This document shows positions 40,133 to 46,513 of a stretch of 64,000 nucleotides of DNA, piece by piece. Source of the stretch: Diphasiastrum complanatum (taxonomy: Eukaryota > Streptophyta > Lycopodiopsida > Lycopodiales > Lycopodiaceae); contig CM055102.1 of NCBI GenBank assembly GCA_029204225.1, forward strand, positions 28,448,969-28,512,968, read 5' to 3'. Numbering within the stretch: the first letter of the stretch is position 1; each line of letters begins with the position of its first letter. The notes under the pieces are model-generated. The model searched no databases. It had not been told where the DNA came from and saw only the letters and a list, made by a program, of their open reading frames with translations. The position numbers were made by a program, and so were the translations under genes.

Positions 40133-40800
40133 GCTAATCACTTTTGGCTTAGCATTTACAAAGTTAGATTTGCATGTTTGGTCTATTTCTACTTGTTCTT
40201 TTGCATGCTTATTATATATATTTAAGTGTGGTATATATCTGACATACAAATAATGGCTCATGGCAGGCTGCCAATGATCCCATTGCTCCATCTCGTGGTA
40301 TTCCACATGATAAAATTGAGGTACTTGGAATTTCCTTAGGTCACATATCTCAAAAATTGCTTCAATGCAAAATGGCAATGCTTCCTAAAATATGATGACT
40401 TCCATTCCAAAAAGCTTTCATAACATAATCTTATAATTATAGAATAGAATGTTAATTTAACTTTTGGCATTTGCAGAAGAATCCTTGTTGTTTACTTGTG
40501 GTGACACCTTATGGTGGCCATCTTGGATGGGTTGCGGGGGATGATGCTCCGTTCGGAGCTCCGTGGACTGACTCCTTGACTATGTGTTATCTTCAAAGCA
40601 TCCACTCCATATTACAAAGTGGGCCAACAACTAAAACATTTCAACAAAACATAGATGAATTGGAGTTGACAAAGAATGCAAGTTGGCATGCACATAGTTG
40701 CAAATTGTTCACAAATTATGATGATTGGCCTTATTTTCATTTTGTTATAGATGATTTGACATTGGTTCATGCCCTAATTGGGGTAGTACAATGCATTTAG
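5615..40800 (+). CDS. EMB8: EMB8-like alpha/beta hydrolase (ABHD1/3 type), 8 exons over 35 kb
   Basis: Eight exons join at GT-AG borders: 5615-6244, 6529-6657, 6874-7005, 16708-16850, 36976-37073, 39063-39157, 40267-40320, 40477-40800. Phases are 0,0,0,2,1,0,0 and give 534 residues without a stop. The product matches the plant EMB8 / ABHD1-3 group of serine hydrolases. The nucleophile elbow GWSLGAN puts Ser at about 285, NDPIAP gives Asp at about 413 and GGHLGW gives His at about 442. The family signature NSRGC..SPVTTPQ is also present. Residues 92-109 are a hydrophobic segment that may anchor the enzyme in a membrane. Relatives act on lipid esters; the plant substrate is not known to me. Introns 3 (9702 bases) and 4 (20125 bases) are filled with transposons. 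The start codon is uncertain: 5948 (Met112) is another in-frame ATG, and the frame stays open upstream. Intact exons imply a working gene. Confidence 0.9.
6529..6657 (+). CDS. EMB8: EMB8-like exon 2
   Basis: 43 codons, phase 0 at both ends, after the acceptor TGTTTCAG and before the donor GTTTGT. It begins [14 protein letters not shown], the oxyanion-side loop after beta strand 3, and includes [20 protein letters not shown], the signature of EMB8/YheT-like hydrolases. Confidence 0.9.
6874..7005 (+). CDS. EMB8: EMB8-like exon 3 (nucleophile elbow)
   Basis: 44 codons, phase 0. It starts [14 protein letters not shown] and contains GWSLGAN, the catalytic Ser elbow, then ILVRYIGQ before the donor GTATCT. 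A second AG at 6894, inside the exon, would give a shorter form, but family similarity supports the start at 6874. Confidence 0.9.
7364..7766. mobile_element. Tourist-like MITE (PIF/Harbinger type) in intron 3
   Basis: A 403-base element with imperfect terminal inverted repeats of about 33 bases. The left end begins GGGTGGTTTTAGACTA and the right end is TAGTCTAAAACCACCC. It is flanked on both sides by TTA (7361-7363 and 7767-7769), the 3-base target duplication typical of PIF/Harbinger and Tourist elements. There is no coding capacity; frames such as 7424-7657 are incidental. Confidence 0.8.
7770..8565. other. Intron 3 stretch with nothing recognised
   Basis: About 0.8 kb of moderately AT-rich intron. 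I see no protein similarity, terminal repeats or tandem repeats that I can support. Confidence 0.5.
8570..9250. repeat. Diverged direct repeat, copy 1
   Basis: This stretch matches 10095-11690 block by block. The shared blocks are GAAGCTC...TTGTCCTT, TGTCTTGACCTAACT, GGTCATTGGA with TTGTTGACTA(T/G)CCCTAGTCAA, CCTTCCCCCTTCA, CATACTCCATAAT and GATACTCTTGGAG. Near 9250 the + strand reads GACTCTATGATACGATG, which could be a decayed, minus-oriented copy of the usual primer-site sequence. An old LTR-element pair or a segmental repeat is the likely source. The stretch from 9251 to 10094 holds nothing I recognise. Confidence 0.45.
10095..11690. repeat. Diverged direct repeat, copy 2, with an insertion
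   Basis: This copy carries the same ordered blocks as 8570-9250 but has about 0.8 kb of unrelated sequence (about 10330-11140) between the TGTCTTGACCTAACT block and the GATCATTGGACACAATCC block. The insert contains an open frame at 10398-10718 without recognisable similarity. Confidence 0.45.
11720..11749. repeat. T14-G16 homopolymer junction
   Basis: Fourteen T are followed by sixteen G. This is simple sequence, and its length may be unreliable in the assembly. Confidence 0.8.
11760..12182 (+). mobile_element. Probable gypsy 5' LTR region
   Basis: Non-coding sequence directly before an initiator-Met tRNA primer site at 12183 and a gypsy pol relic. The left border cannot be placed because no partner LTR is present. 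It is inferred to be an LTR only from this position. Confidence 0.4.
12183..12194 (+). other. Retrotransposon primer binding site (tRNA-iMet type)
   Basis: TGGTATCAGAGC, complementary to the 3' end of plant initiator methionine tRNA. It marks the border between the LTR and the internal region of the gypsy relic. Confidence 0.75.
12385..13100 (+). pseudogene. Ty3-gypsy pol fragment (start of RT)
   Basis: After the primer site the gag and most of protease are missing. The sequence then reads [61 protein letters not shown], a stop (TAA at 12846-12848), then [36 protein letters not shown] and [16 protein letters not shown]. These are the fingers and early palm blocks of a Ty3-gypsy RT. It breaks off just before the YxDD box at about 13100. 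Frameshifts near 12530 and 12680 and the stop make it inactive. Confidence 0.85.
13342..14139 (+). mobile_element. Copia deletion derivative with LTR remnants
   Basis: Matching direct repeats at 13342-13453 and 14024-14139 (both contain TTAGCAAGTAGAAGATATTTG and end CACGCTCAACTATCA) flank a short piece of copia RT. The RT reads [31 protein letters not shown], a stop near 13714, [13 protein letters not shown] and [20 protein letters not shown]. Gag, protease, integrase and RNase H are gone and the first repeat runs directly into RT. This is a small element built from two LTR ends and about 500 internal bases. Confidence 0.7.
14304..14780 (-). pseudogene. Minus-strand acidic-exon repeat, copy C
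   Basis: On the minus strand, an exon-like block at about 14760-14640 ([15 protein letters not shown], then a frameshift) is followed at 14530-14304 by a Ser/Glu-rich tail ([20 protein letters not shown]). The same two-block layout recurs in copy B at 22263-22862, and parts occur at 18147-18352 and 35211-35465. This suggests the 3' end of a multi-copy transposon gene. I do not recognise the family with certainty; a hAT-like DNA transposon is one possibility. From 14780 to 15500 I see nothing recognisable. Confidence 0.5.
15520..16540 (-). pseudogene. Ty3-gypsy chromovirus integrase and chromodomain relic
   Basis: Minus-strand reading from 16540 gives [19 protein letters not shown] and [10 protein letters not shown] (integrase core). 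At 15980-15699 it resumes with [37 protein letters not shown], and then a decayed chromodomain ([15 protein letters not shown]) to about 15560. The segment that belongs between them, at 15985-16423, is present but lies on the + strand. The chromodomain places the element among chromoviruses. No LTR or primer site can be seen on either side. Stops and the internal inversion make it inactive. Confidence 0.75.
15985..16423 (+). other. Inverted middle segment of the gypsy integrase
   Basis: The + strand reads [59 protein letters not shown] and HNRTLSHEI, the part of integrase between the two minus-strand pieces. The left end corresponds to the point where EHVF should continue into SDRDTRF, and the right end to the point before GDKVFL. 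About 440 bases have therefore been flipped in place. Confidence 0.75.
16708..16850 (+). CDS. EMB8: EMB8-like exon 4
   Basis: 143 bases after the acceptor TTTGGCAG, ending AAGAG before the donor GTAAGC, phase 2 out. It reads [20 protein letters not shown] and [14 protein letters not shown], the helical region after the nucleophile elbow. It is isolated between two transposon-filled introns. Confidence 0.9.
17300..18352 (-). mobile_element. Minus-strand acidic-exon repeat, copy A (left part)
   Basis: The minus strand at 18347-18200 reads an acidic tail ([18 protein letters not shown]) like that of copy B. About 0.8 kb further along is a palindromic patch of the form GAACTGG...CCAGTTTGAACTGG at 17346-17385, similar to the GGTTCGAACC-type patches at 21200 and 34930. 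The acidic block continues beyond an inserted LTR element, at 21116-21180 (minus strand SDDESKHH). A CT microsatellite lies at 17737-17762. Confidence 0.5.
17737..17762. repeat. (CT)n microsatellite
   Basis: About 12 CT units within transposon-derived sequence of intron 4. Confidence 0.9.
18353..18622 (-). repeat. 3' LTR (truncated) of the non-autonomous element
   Basis: Matches 20682-20936 almost base for base, including ATTCCTATTGTTGTTAGACA and GAGGTAGGGCGCCA(C/G)CCTAC. On the minus strand its first part (about 170 bases, 20937-21110 in the other copy) and the polypurine tract are missing. Confidence 0.8.
20671..20681 (-). other. Primer binding site of the non-autonomous element
   Basis: On the minus strand TGGTATCAGAG follows the LTR end TTCTAACA directly, the usual initiator-Met tRNA type. 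Confidence 0.8.
20682..21110 (-). repeat. 5' LTR of the non-autonomous element
   Basis: The full-length LTR, 429 bases, with TG...CA ends. The part from 20937 to 21110 has no counterpart in the other LTR. Confidence 0.75.
21116..22865 (-). mobile_element. Minus-strand acidic-exon repeat, copy B (clearest copy)
   Basis: The first 65 bases are the displaced end of copy A. Copy B follows. A minus-strand exon at about 22862-22740, after a CAG acceptor, reads [19 protein letters not shown] and [15 protein letters not shown] second exon at 22520-22263, after TTTTTTGCAG, reads [37 protein letters not shown], an Asp-rich run, then PRRTRRRA and a stop. It resembles the acidic C-terminal end of a transposon-encoded protein. 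A palindromic GAACCGG/GGTTCGAA-rich patch at about 21199-21290 may mark the element end. The family is unidentified. Confidence 0.5.
22866..23112. other. Short stretch with nothing recognised
   Basis: AT-rich sequence between repeat copy B and the copia 5' LTR; no features seen. Confidence 0.4.
23113..23410 (+). repeat. Copia 5' LTR, lacking its first part
   Basis: Matches the 3' LTR from TAAAGTTAGTGAGTGCAAG to the end AGTTCATCA. The first about 120 bases present in the 3' LTR (32721-32845) are absent. It serves as the uninterrupted reference for locating the insert in the 3' LTR. Confidence 0.85.
23411..23422 (+). other. Copia primer binding site
   Basis: TGGTATGAGAGC, one base away from the usual TGGTATCAGAGC, lies directly after the LTR end. 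Confidence 0.8.
23860..26380 (+). pseudogene. Copia gag-protease-integrase, decayed
   Basis: Gag-like sequence begins at about 23860 (minor frame breaks) and is clearest at 24111-24536 ([35 protein letters not shown]). A zinc-knuckle remnant ([17 protein letters not shown], with the His replaced) lies near 24575. The protease motif is [12 protein letters not shown] near 24770. The pre-integrase block ([28 protein letters not shown]) leads to an integrase core with [16 protein letters not shown] and GVAERKN. The C-terminal part ([28 protein letters not shown]) fades by 26280. Several stops and frame changes are present. It is cut at 26381 by the gypsy insertion. Confidence 0.85.
26382..26739 (+). 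repeat. Gypsy 5' LTR
   Basis: 358 bases, TGTTACGAGCACGTG to GGACTTATTACA. It contains two CACGTG cores: GCACGTGACC near its start, and TGCCACGTGGCC near 26600. Such G-box sequences bind plant bZIP/bHLH factors, but their use here is inference. Confidence 0.95.
26741..26753 (+). other. Gypsy primer binding site
   Basis: TGGTATCAGAGCC begins one base after the LTR end, complementary to initiator-Met tRNA. Confidence 0.9.
27448..28280 (+). pseudogene. Gypsy gag, interrupted
   Basis: ATG at 27448 opens a 183-residue frame. It has an acidic N-terminus, a helical segment ([17 protein letters not shown]), a Ser/Pro linker and the start of the capsid domain ([20 protein letters not shown]). After a TGA at 27997-27999 the same gag continues ([35 protein letters not shown]) with further stops near 28201 and a frameshift before the zinc knuckle. 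Confidence 0.8.
28310..28960 (+). pseudogene. Gypsy zinc knuckle and protease
   Basis: [14 protein letters not shown] near 28330 is a complete CCHC zinc knuckle. The protease block reads [13 protein letters not shown] near 28600; the usual Asp-Ser-Gly is replaced by Asp-Asp-Gly. The rest of protease ([15 protein letters not shown], near 28812) follows after a frame change and ends in a stop. Confidence 0.8.
29060..29480 (+). pseudogene. Gypsy RT leader fused to RNase H (RT core deleted)
   Basis: The leader [20 protein letters not shown] reaches KPLYRVSR, the point where RT fingers begin, and jumps directly to [19 protein letters not shown], the start of RNase H. All RT motifs, including YxDD, are missing; a typical family member has about 700-900 more bases here. 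RNase H also has an internal deletion between [10 protein letters not shown] and [14 protein letters not shown]. Confidence 0.8.
29760..30640 (+). pseudogene. Gypsy integrase
   Basis: The zinc-binding region reads [20 protein letters not shown] and YVTSCQKCQ. The core follows with [11 protein letters not shown], a stop near 30090, [28 protein letters not shown] and DHPQTDG, then a TAA at 30346-30348 before [12 protein letters not shown]. It continues with [14 protein letters not shown] and [13 protein letters not shown]. The catalytic Asp positions are visible; two stops break the frame. Confidence 0.85.
30735..31115 (+). pseudogene. Gypsy integrase C-terminus with chromodomain
   Basis: [20 protein letters not shown] is the GPY/F-type module. 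The chromodomain ([40 protein letters not shown]) follows and the frame ends at 31115. Chromodomains can direct insertion toward marked chromatin in this lineage. Confidence 0.85.
31114..31126 (+). other. Gypsy polypurine tract
   Basis: AAGGGGGAGGGAT lies directly before the 3' LTR, the second-strand priming site. Confidence 0.85.
31127..31485 (+). repeat. Gypsy 3' LTR
   Basis: 359 bases, nearly identical to 26382-26739, with about nine substitutions and one extra base (GACAACTTGG versus GACACTTGG). Confidence 0.95.
31491..32708 (+). pseudogene. Copia RT and partial RNase H (continues after the gypsy insertion)
   Basis: Resumes with the RT N-terminus ([28 protein letters not shown]) and a TAG at 31666-31668, then [51 protein letters not shown], the catalytic [11 protein letters not shown] near 32080, and [18 protein letters not shown]. 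RNase H is cut short: SDADWVG runs directly into [20 protein letters not shown], dropping most of the domain. Stops and frame changes occur at about 31730, 32090 and 32278. Confidence 0.85.
32975..33073. repeat. C11 run and (CT)n microsatellite, about 88 bases
   Basis: Eleven C are followed by about 44 CT units, lying directly 5' of the ORF1-only insert. The tract may belong to that element's 5' end or be an expanded target site. Confidence 0.9.
32986..34450 (+). mobile_element. LINE-like insert carrying only ORF1
   Basis: Between the two parts of the copia 3' LTR lies a unit made of a CT tract, a GC-rich 5' region, one long coding frame (33162-34235, one stop), a 200-base 3' region with AATAAAG at 34429 and a TTC-repeat tail. 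There is no endonuclease or RT sequence. A CT-rich target makes the duplication hard to define; TCTCTCTC on both sides is possible. The layout fits a retroposed, non-autonomous L1-type element. Confidence 0.65.
33162..34235 (+). pseudogene. L1-type ORF1-like protein with one in-frame stop
   Basis: ATG 33162 ([11 protein letters not shown]) opens a frame that would give about 357 residues except for a TGA at 33870-33872. The order is a Pro/Ser/Ala-rich N-terminus (about residues 1-120), a helical segment rich in Leu, Glu and Lys that could form a coiled coil (about 130-200: [17 protein letters not shown]), and after the stop a folded part ([39 protein letters not shown]). The last block resembles the RNA-binding and C-terminal domains of L1 ORF1p, where similar proteins have an LDEDLT motif. 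The stop sits where Arg (CGA) is likely, as expected for a methyl-CpG change. Assignment to LINE ORF1 is by eye. Confidence 0.6.
34870..35480 (-). mobile_element. Minus-strand acidic-exon repeat, copy D
   Basis: Minus-strand 35465-35211 reads [20 protein letters not shown], matching the first exon of copies B and C. A palindromic GGTTCGAACCGGCCGGTTCGAACC patch covers 34930-34953. The acidic second exon is missing. Confidence 0.5.
35481..36975. other. Intron 4 remainder, one short direct repeat
   Basis: No coding similarity seen. A roughly 30-base unit (TTCTTATGTGAATCC, then TTCCAATTATGACCAT) occurs at about 35921-35952 and again at 35998-36029. Confidence 0.5.
36976..37073 (+). CDS. EMB8: EMB8-like exon 5
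   Basis: 98 bases after the acceptor AAACAG, phase 2 in and phase 1 out. It reads [19 protein letters not shown] and [11 protein letters not shown], the conserved lid-region sequence of EMB8 proteins, with the donor GTAGCT. Confidence 0.9.
37074..39062. other. Intron 5, nothing recognised
   Basis: About 2 kb of AT-rich intron. Frames at 37802-38108 and 38312-38623 (minus) show no family I recognise. Confidence 0.5.
39063..39157 (+). CDS. EMB8: EMB8-like exon 6
   Basis: 95 bases, phase 1 in and 0 out. It reads [17 protein letters not shown] and [12 protein letters not shown], leading into the strand before the catalytic Asp. Acceptor GCATCCAG, donor GTACGT. Confidence 0.9.
39197..39266. repeat. 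(GA)n microsatellite in intron 6
   Basis: About 35 GA units, only 40 bases after the exon 6 donor. Confidence 0.95.
40073..40129. repeat. (CT)n microsatellite in intron 6
   Basis: About 28 CT units. This tract and the GA tract at 39197-39266 lie in the same intron and are reverse complements, so the pre-mRNA could pair across about 870 bases. Confidence 0.95.
40267..40320 (+). CDS. EMB8: EMB8-like exon 7 (catalytic Asp)
   Basis: 54 bases, phase 0: [18 protein letters not shown]. The Asp of NDPIAP is the expected triad acid. Acceptor ATGGCAG, donor GTACTT. Confidence 0.9.
40477..40800 (+). CDS. EMB8: EMB8-like exon 8 (catalytic His, stop)
   Basis: 107 codons and TAG. It begins [20 protein letters not shown], with the catalytic His in GGHLG, then [19 protein letters not shown]. 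The last about 40 residues (from about [19 protein letters not shown]) look less family-like and may be a lineage-specific tail. Confidence 0.9.
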   Translation, partial: KNPCCLLVVTPYGGHLGWVAGDDAPFGAPWTDSLTMCYLQSIHSILQSGPTTKTFQQNIDELELTKNASWHAHSCKLFTNYDDWPYFHFVIDDLTLVHALIGVVQCI

Positions 40801-43040
40801 CTTTTTTTAAAGTGCTATATTCATTCATAATTTGAACCAATCAAAGTTCCATTAAGTTAAATGATTGTATGATCTCTCTCTCTAGTGGGGGCGGGGGGAT
40901 ATCTAAGAAAATATTTGTAACATAATTTGCGCGAAAGTGGATTTAAATGACGATTATATTGTAGTCAGGGATCACATCTTATTGCTTCATATTAAAATCT
41001 GATGACAATGTTAGTAAATGGAAGAATGTCATAACTTTAGATAGTGAAGAGTTGTGAGATTTGTTGTTAGTTAATCTAATATAAACTGGAAACACTCAAT
41101 GCCAATTTAGAGAAAATCATCAATTTTGTTTAAGTAATTAGAACATGCGTGTGTGCGTGCGCGCGGAGGGAGCGAGCAAGAGAGAGAGTGAGTGAGTGAG
41201 AGTTGAAAGCATACACATGGTTTTTCTTGCCAAACCCTTTGAAACCTTTATTTATACGCCGACAAGGTAAAATATAGCTGAAAAATAAAATACGGTACAA
41301 AAAAGCACCATAAAGCAAGACTTATTTCAAGACATCCAACTAGTACTTGCCACTATCCCACAACACAAAACCCCGTATGTTAGTATGTGAAGAATACAAG
41401 TGTCAATGATGAATGTCAGTTGTTATCTATGTACAAAATAAGCTTTGCTACTTAACAACTTGATTAGAAAAAAAAATTCATAGTCTGATTTTTCCAATCA
41501 AGTCTGACTTTTAGTGATAGGCTAAGTCGTCTTTTAACCGTATTAGGGCAAAAGCCATACAAATCAGTGTATGCGGCGTTAGTCCATATCAATTAAAAAA
41601 AAAAAAACAAAACGCATGTTAAAAAATGTAAACCGTACTTATGGAATGCTTAGCAAATAGGATGAGCAACGACACACATTAGGGGAGTTTTGAGTTCCAA
41701 AAGGACCTTAAAAGAATTCGTGCAAAGATCTCTTTTGTATTGTTCAACTAGTATCTTTGACTTGCCATAAATTTTTAATCGTAACTCAAAAGTATGTCAT
41801 GTAAGATATCATTGGAAAGAGCTCGTTGAGCGCTTTCCAATGCACCAAACTCCGCTGAAATTGGACTTATCACAAAAGTTATGCCATTTTTAATGTGGAC
41901 TCAAAAAGTTACGTTATGTAGATTTTAGAGTGTTTTGATTGGTCTTTGTGTAAGAAAAATTTGAGAAAAAATATAAAGAGAATCTTTACAAAGGGTCTTT
42001 TTTGGATTTAGAACTCCTCTAATAAGCGCACAAAGGTATTAGGGCAAATCCATGCCATACTAACCTTTGGACCTGTATAACAAATTATGTGGTGTCGAGA
42101 CCCTTGAGCATATCCAGCTTTCTAGGGGTGCTCAAGCTCAAGTCCTATTTTTGTTCAGAGTATAGACTTGAAAGGGTAGATATGAAACTTACAAAGTTAT
42201 TTGGGTTGCAATTAAGAAGTATATAATTGGCTAGTATAGTCTTGAACATGGTTTTTTTTGGTTCGAATGCAAGAGTCATAATAGTCTCCTGGGTTAGAAT
42301 GGCATGGATTATTGCTTAAAGTATAAATATGCAATGTTTGTATTGAATATGTTATAATATTAATGTATTGTCGAGGAAGGAGATTCAAAGAAAGCTTCTA
42401 ATTTATAAAGTTTTTGCTTATTTCCTCATAGTAATGATACTATGTTTACCTTTTTTTTGATGAGACTTTTTCATAACATAGATAAAGCTCGTACCTGAAT
42501 AGAGGTGGATGTGTTATCCTGTGAGGATGCCATAATACCTCCACAAATATTGATTCTTGGTGCATTACAAAAAAAAAGCTTTATTGAGTGTGGATTTTTA
42601 AGAGTGAACTATCACGAGCATTCATTAAAGCCATGACGAGAATTATACATGAGTAGTAATGAAACATTCGTTATGAGCCAGAAAAAGTGTTATCCACAAT
42701 CGAAGTACGATAGTTGAACACGAATCATTTGTTTGATACATAGTTATATATGATGTTGTTCCTGAGTTCCGGTCATATAGAGTGCTGGTGACCTTCCATA
42801 ACAACGAGACATTGGACTTAGTCATTTGCATTTGCTCAAGACATTAACTAAGTGTGAGAGCACCAAGTGATGAAAAAGTAACGATTAAATCGCTGTGTAC
42901 GTTGAGCAATTCATCATTGGTCAATCGCTCATCATTGAATGTGTTGATAACAAAAAAATCGTGAGTTAAATGGCCTGCCAATGTAGCGAATTCCAGCATA
43001 GATCGCTGTAGCAGCGGCGCAGAGAAGTAGTGTAATTTTT
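40801..43040. other. Downstream intergenic region
   Basis: No gene recognised. It contains short GA-rich stretches (about 41175-41200) and G/C-alternating bases. A poly(A) signal for the hydrolase gene could not be fixed. Confidence 0.4.
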
Positions 43041-43290
43041 TTTATGTAAGCCATGCGACTGTTACCTGCGATGGTCTATCTCTCTGTGAGAATCAACCAA
43101 ACAAAATGTATGTGTGTTTAAGTGATCCATGCAGTTGTCAGCAGCGACGGATTGTCGTTAATACTTGTATGATAAACAACACCCAGAAAGGATGTATATG
43201 CTACTTTGTGTATGCACCATGCGGCTGTCAGCAGCGATGGGCTATCATCAATCAATCATGCATTGTATATGTTTTTTGTGAGAGCACGAC
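43040..43290. repeat. Degenerate tandem repeat, about 80-85 bases
   Basis: Three diverged units share CATGC(G/A)(A/G)(C/T)TGT...GCGA(T/C)GG followed by (A/T)T(C/T)(A/G)TC, at about 43050, 43127 and 43209. A small Cys-rich frame (43106-43327) is a by-product of this repeat. Confidence 0.5.
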
Positions 43291-43851
43291 ATCTATCAAT
43301 TGCAATGGTATGTCACATGAAGTTTAGGCAGGTGTGATATAAAAAAAAACTTCAAGCGTTATGGCATCAACGATGATCCAACACATTTATGCCTACTCAA
43401 CTTTGTATACAATTCATGCTATAGTAGGCCGCATCATACTACTGCAATAAATGAATTGAAAAAACCATAAAGAGCAATGCATTTAGTGCGAGTTCATACC
43501 TGCTCATAAGTTGAATGTCCATCGTAGCATTGTAGCTGGGCGCTATCAAGAGGAGATAGGCACAAATAAAATTATTGGAAGTGAGGGTAGGAAGAAGAAG
43601 AGAGAAGAAGTGGGGCTATTAGCATTGTAACATATAAATAGCGAGAGTTACCTCAATGACTCATCGTGTGAAGCTTTGTGGAAGGAACCATGAGATGTGC
43701 TCGAAGCCAACAATACCAATCATTGGATAAAAAAAGGGTTGATCTTGACCATTGTAAGAGAGACCCACTATGTTGGGATGTTGGACCCAGTAGTGTCGAA
43801 AGCCCAAACTTTTTCTAATAAGAGGGGGTAACACTACATTAGATACTATCC

Positions 43852-43912
<61 letters not shown>

Positions 43913-45470
43913 ATTGATTTTGCAAGGCATCCATAACAACAAATATAAGTTGATGATAAAAGATCGTTCCACTTTATTATACAAGATATTATGTAAACAT
44001 TTTATGGGTTTACTTTCAAACATTTCACCACCTCTTGAAGTTGAGGGGAACAGACTCACCTACCGTCCATGCAAAATGGAAAAATCTTGCTGGAACAAAG
44101 AAATCTATGTGGGAATTGCTTAAGTCAACATATGTTCAAGTTTATTATTTACGTCACTACTCACAAAAGTTGCAATGTCAGGTTTGATGGTCATCTATAG
44201 AACTGTTCTAGCATGATGACTTCAAAGAACATCTTTGAGTACCATTCGACTTATCTTGAGGGACAATTATTCATTCAAGTTGCCATAATCAAGCAAGTGT
44301 AATGCAGAACATCGTACAAGGTTAGAAAGATGTGTGTGTGTGTGTGTGTGCACGCATGCACGATTTAATAGCAAAAATGAAAACAAATGTAAAATATTTT
44401 TGGCTTTTGAGTATACAATATTTATAAGAGCTCATGTCAAATTTCGTTGACCAAATTCAACGTAAAAGCCTTTTTTAATATTGACAAATAGAACAAAGAC
44501 AAAATTCTTTTTAGACAACAAAAGTGAATTAAATTTTTTTTTGAGCTAAAAGATATGTAGGCTGATTTGAACAAACAATAAGAACAAAAAATCAATCTAC
44601 AAAACATAGGACTAGAAATATAGGAGAAAACAATTTGTTTGCAACCCTAGTCATGAACAAAGAGTAGCAATGTTGAAGCAACAGGATGTACATTGTAAAA
44701 AGAAAAACAACCAACATGATTTGACTATCAACAATGTTGAAAGAATGAAGAGGGCAAGAAGATTGCCTAGCAAGCAAGCTCTTAGCAAAATGCAAATGAG
44801 TGGCAAATGGAGATTTGCACATGAATGACCAACATACAACATAAAGTAAGAGAAGGTTGTCATAAGTAGACAATTATGCTTTTTGGTTTCAAAGGGGAGG
44901 CTCAAAGTTGGGACCAAAGAAAAAATGAATAAGAAAAGTGTGTGAGCAAACACCCAATGAAGCAAGTCTTGTGGACCATGGCCATTAGTAGCATTGGCTT
45001 GAACATCATTGCTATCGTAGAAAGAAGGAACAAAGCAAAGGCTATTAGCCTTGAGAGATGGCCAAAAGGAAAATAGCCCCATGAAATGAACGAAATCTTC
45101 AAGGAAGTATAAAAAAGGGTGATGGCCTAAAGCAAAAAGTCAACATAGAAGTTAAAAGACCTAAAACAAGCTCCAATTAAGTGTTTACAAAATAATTCTC
45201 AAACAAATAAATTCGAGAGGCAAAAACCATACTACTTCTCTTGTTACTTTTTCATGAGGTCACAATAAGCTTTGTAGTATAATGTAGGCAAAGTTTTTAG
45301 GATAGTTGGATCAAATCTTGTTAGCCCACATCAAATAGTAGTTATTCACGTAGTAGTTTACCATAAGAATACTGGTTTGTTTTATTTATATTAAGTCCTT
45401 TCAATTTATTTCAAATCGTGATAAGTTTTTTTCTTTTTTTCTTTTAATAAAAATATTGAAAAAAGAAGAG
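43291..45470. other. Intergenic stretch with two microsatellites
   Basis: (GA)n at 43856-43908 and (TG)n at 44331-44350. Minus-strand frames at 44592-45102 are Leu/Phe/Ser-rich with no recognised family. Confidence 0.45.
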
Positions 45471-45523
45471 AGTGAGTGAGTGAGTGAGTGAGTGAGTGTG
45501 TGTGTGTGTGTGTGCGCGCGCGC
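45471..45523. repeat. Compound (AGTG)n(TG)n(CG)n microsatellite
   Basis: A GAGT-type tetramer grades into TG and then CG repeats. Confidence 0.9.
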
Positions 45524-45810
45524 CCATGCGACCTGCAAGAAACTACCCAAATCATTGCAAATCTCATAGTGGAGTATTTCCAAACCACGTTTTAGTCAAT
45601 TCCGTGTATGTTTGACATAGTGAAACGATAGACGTACTTTTTAGTAGACAAAATGGTATATGAGCAAAAGCATGGCAAATGATACATCACCTACACAGTA
45701 ATTCATGTATGCAAGGTGTCTCTTCAAAACTTGGCGAGCTGCAAATTTACGAAAGCTATCATCTATGCACTATGATATAGTGGAACTATGAGCCAATCAC
45801 TTTGCACGTT

Positions 45811-45960
45811 GCCAAGTTGAGGGGAGTATGCACCTACATCGCCAAGTTGAGGGGAGTATGCACGTACATGCTTTCACATCGCCAAGTCGAGGGAAGTATG
45901 CACCTACATGTTTGCACATCGCCAAGTGGAGGGGAGTATGCACCTACATGTTTTCACATA
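45811..45960. repeat. Minisatellite, 30/40/40/40-base units
   Basis: Four units begin GCCAAGT(T/C/G)GA at 45811, 45841, 45881 and 45921, each containing AGTATGCAC. The first unit lacks the 10-base end TGNTTNCACA. Confidence 0.85.
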
Positions 45961-46513
45961 GACAAGTATGTTATAATGGAGGAGCACATATGGGAATTTT
46001 AGGCATTGCTTTATTTAGGTCAAATGAGCATCGAAGAACCATCACTTCATAATCAGTCAGTGTTGTTAATAATAGTATCTAACTTAGTCCATTGGCACAC
46101 TAGTGCTATGTCTTAATGTTCCATTAGATTTTTTTTTTTTGCATATAAATTATGTCCTTGATCATGGCCATGTATGTGAATTTTTGTAGTCCATAGTCCA
46201 TCCTTTTTTTGCTATTGTAATTGTGCACGTGACTACTTATGTCACGATTGTTGAAAAAAGTAGAAGTATTTTTAGCATTTACTAAAAAAGTATCAAAAAC
46301 CAATTTAAGATAAAGGCAAATGCATCTTTCTACTCAGAGAGCTTTATTTGAGCTATGTTATTTCTCAAGAACATTATACTCTAGATTGACTTGCATCTAC
46401 TGTAGGTGATAAGCACACAATGAATCCACCGCTTTTTGTAAAATATAGTAGTAGAAAACTCAAGATTGAGCTTACAATGCTTTTCTACCATAATTTCAAG
46501 AATGTTATATGAG

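Noticed and set aside
43106-43327. Small Cys-rich secreted-type peptide
   Set aside because: The cysteines come from a degenerate tandem DNA repeat. No signal peptide and no family pattern.
45811-45960. CRISPR-like array
   Set aside because: Units are contiguous with no unique spacers, in a plant nuclear context; it is a minisatellite.
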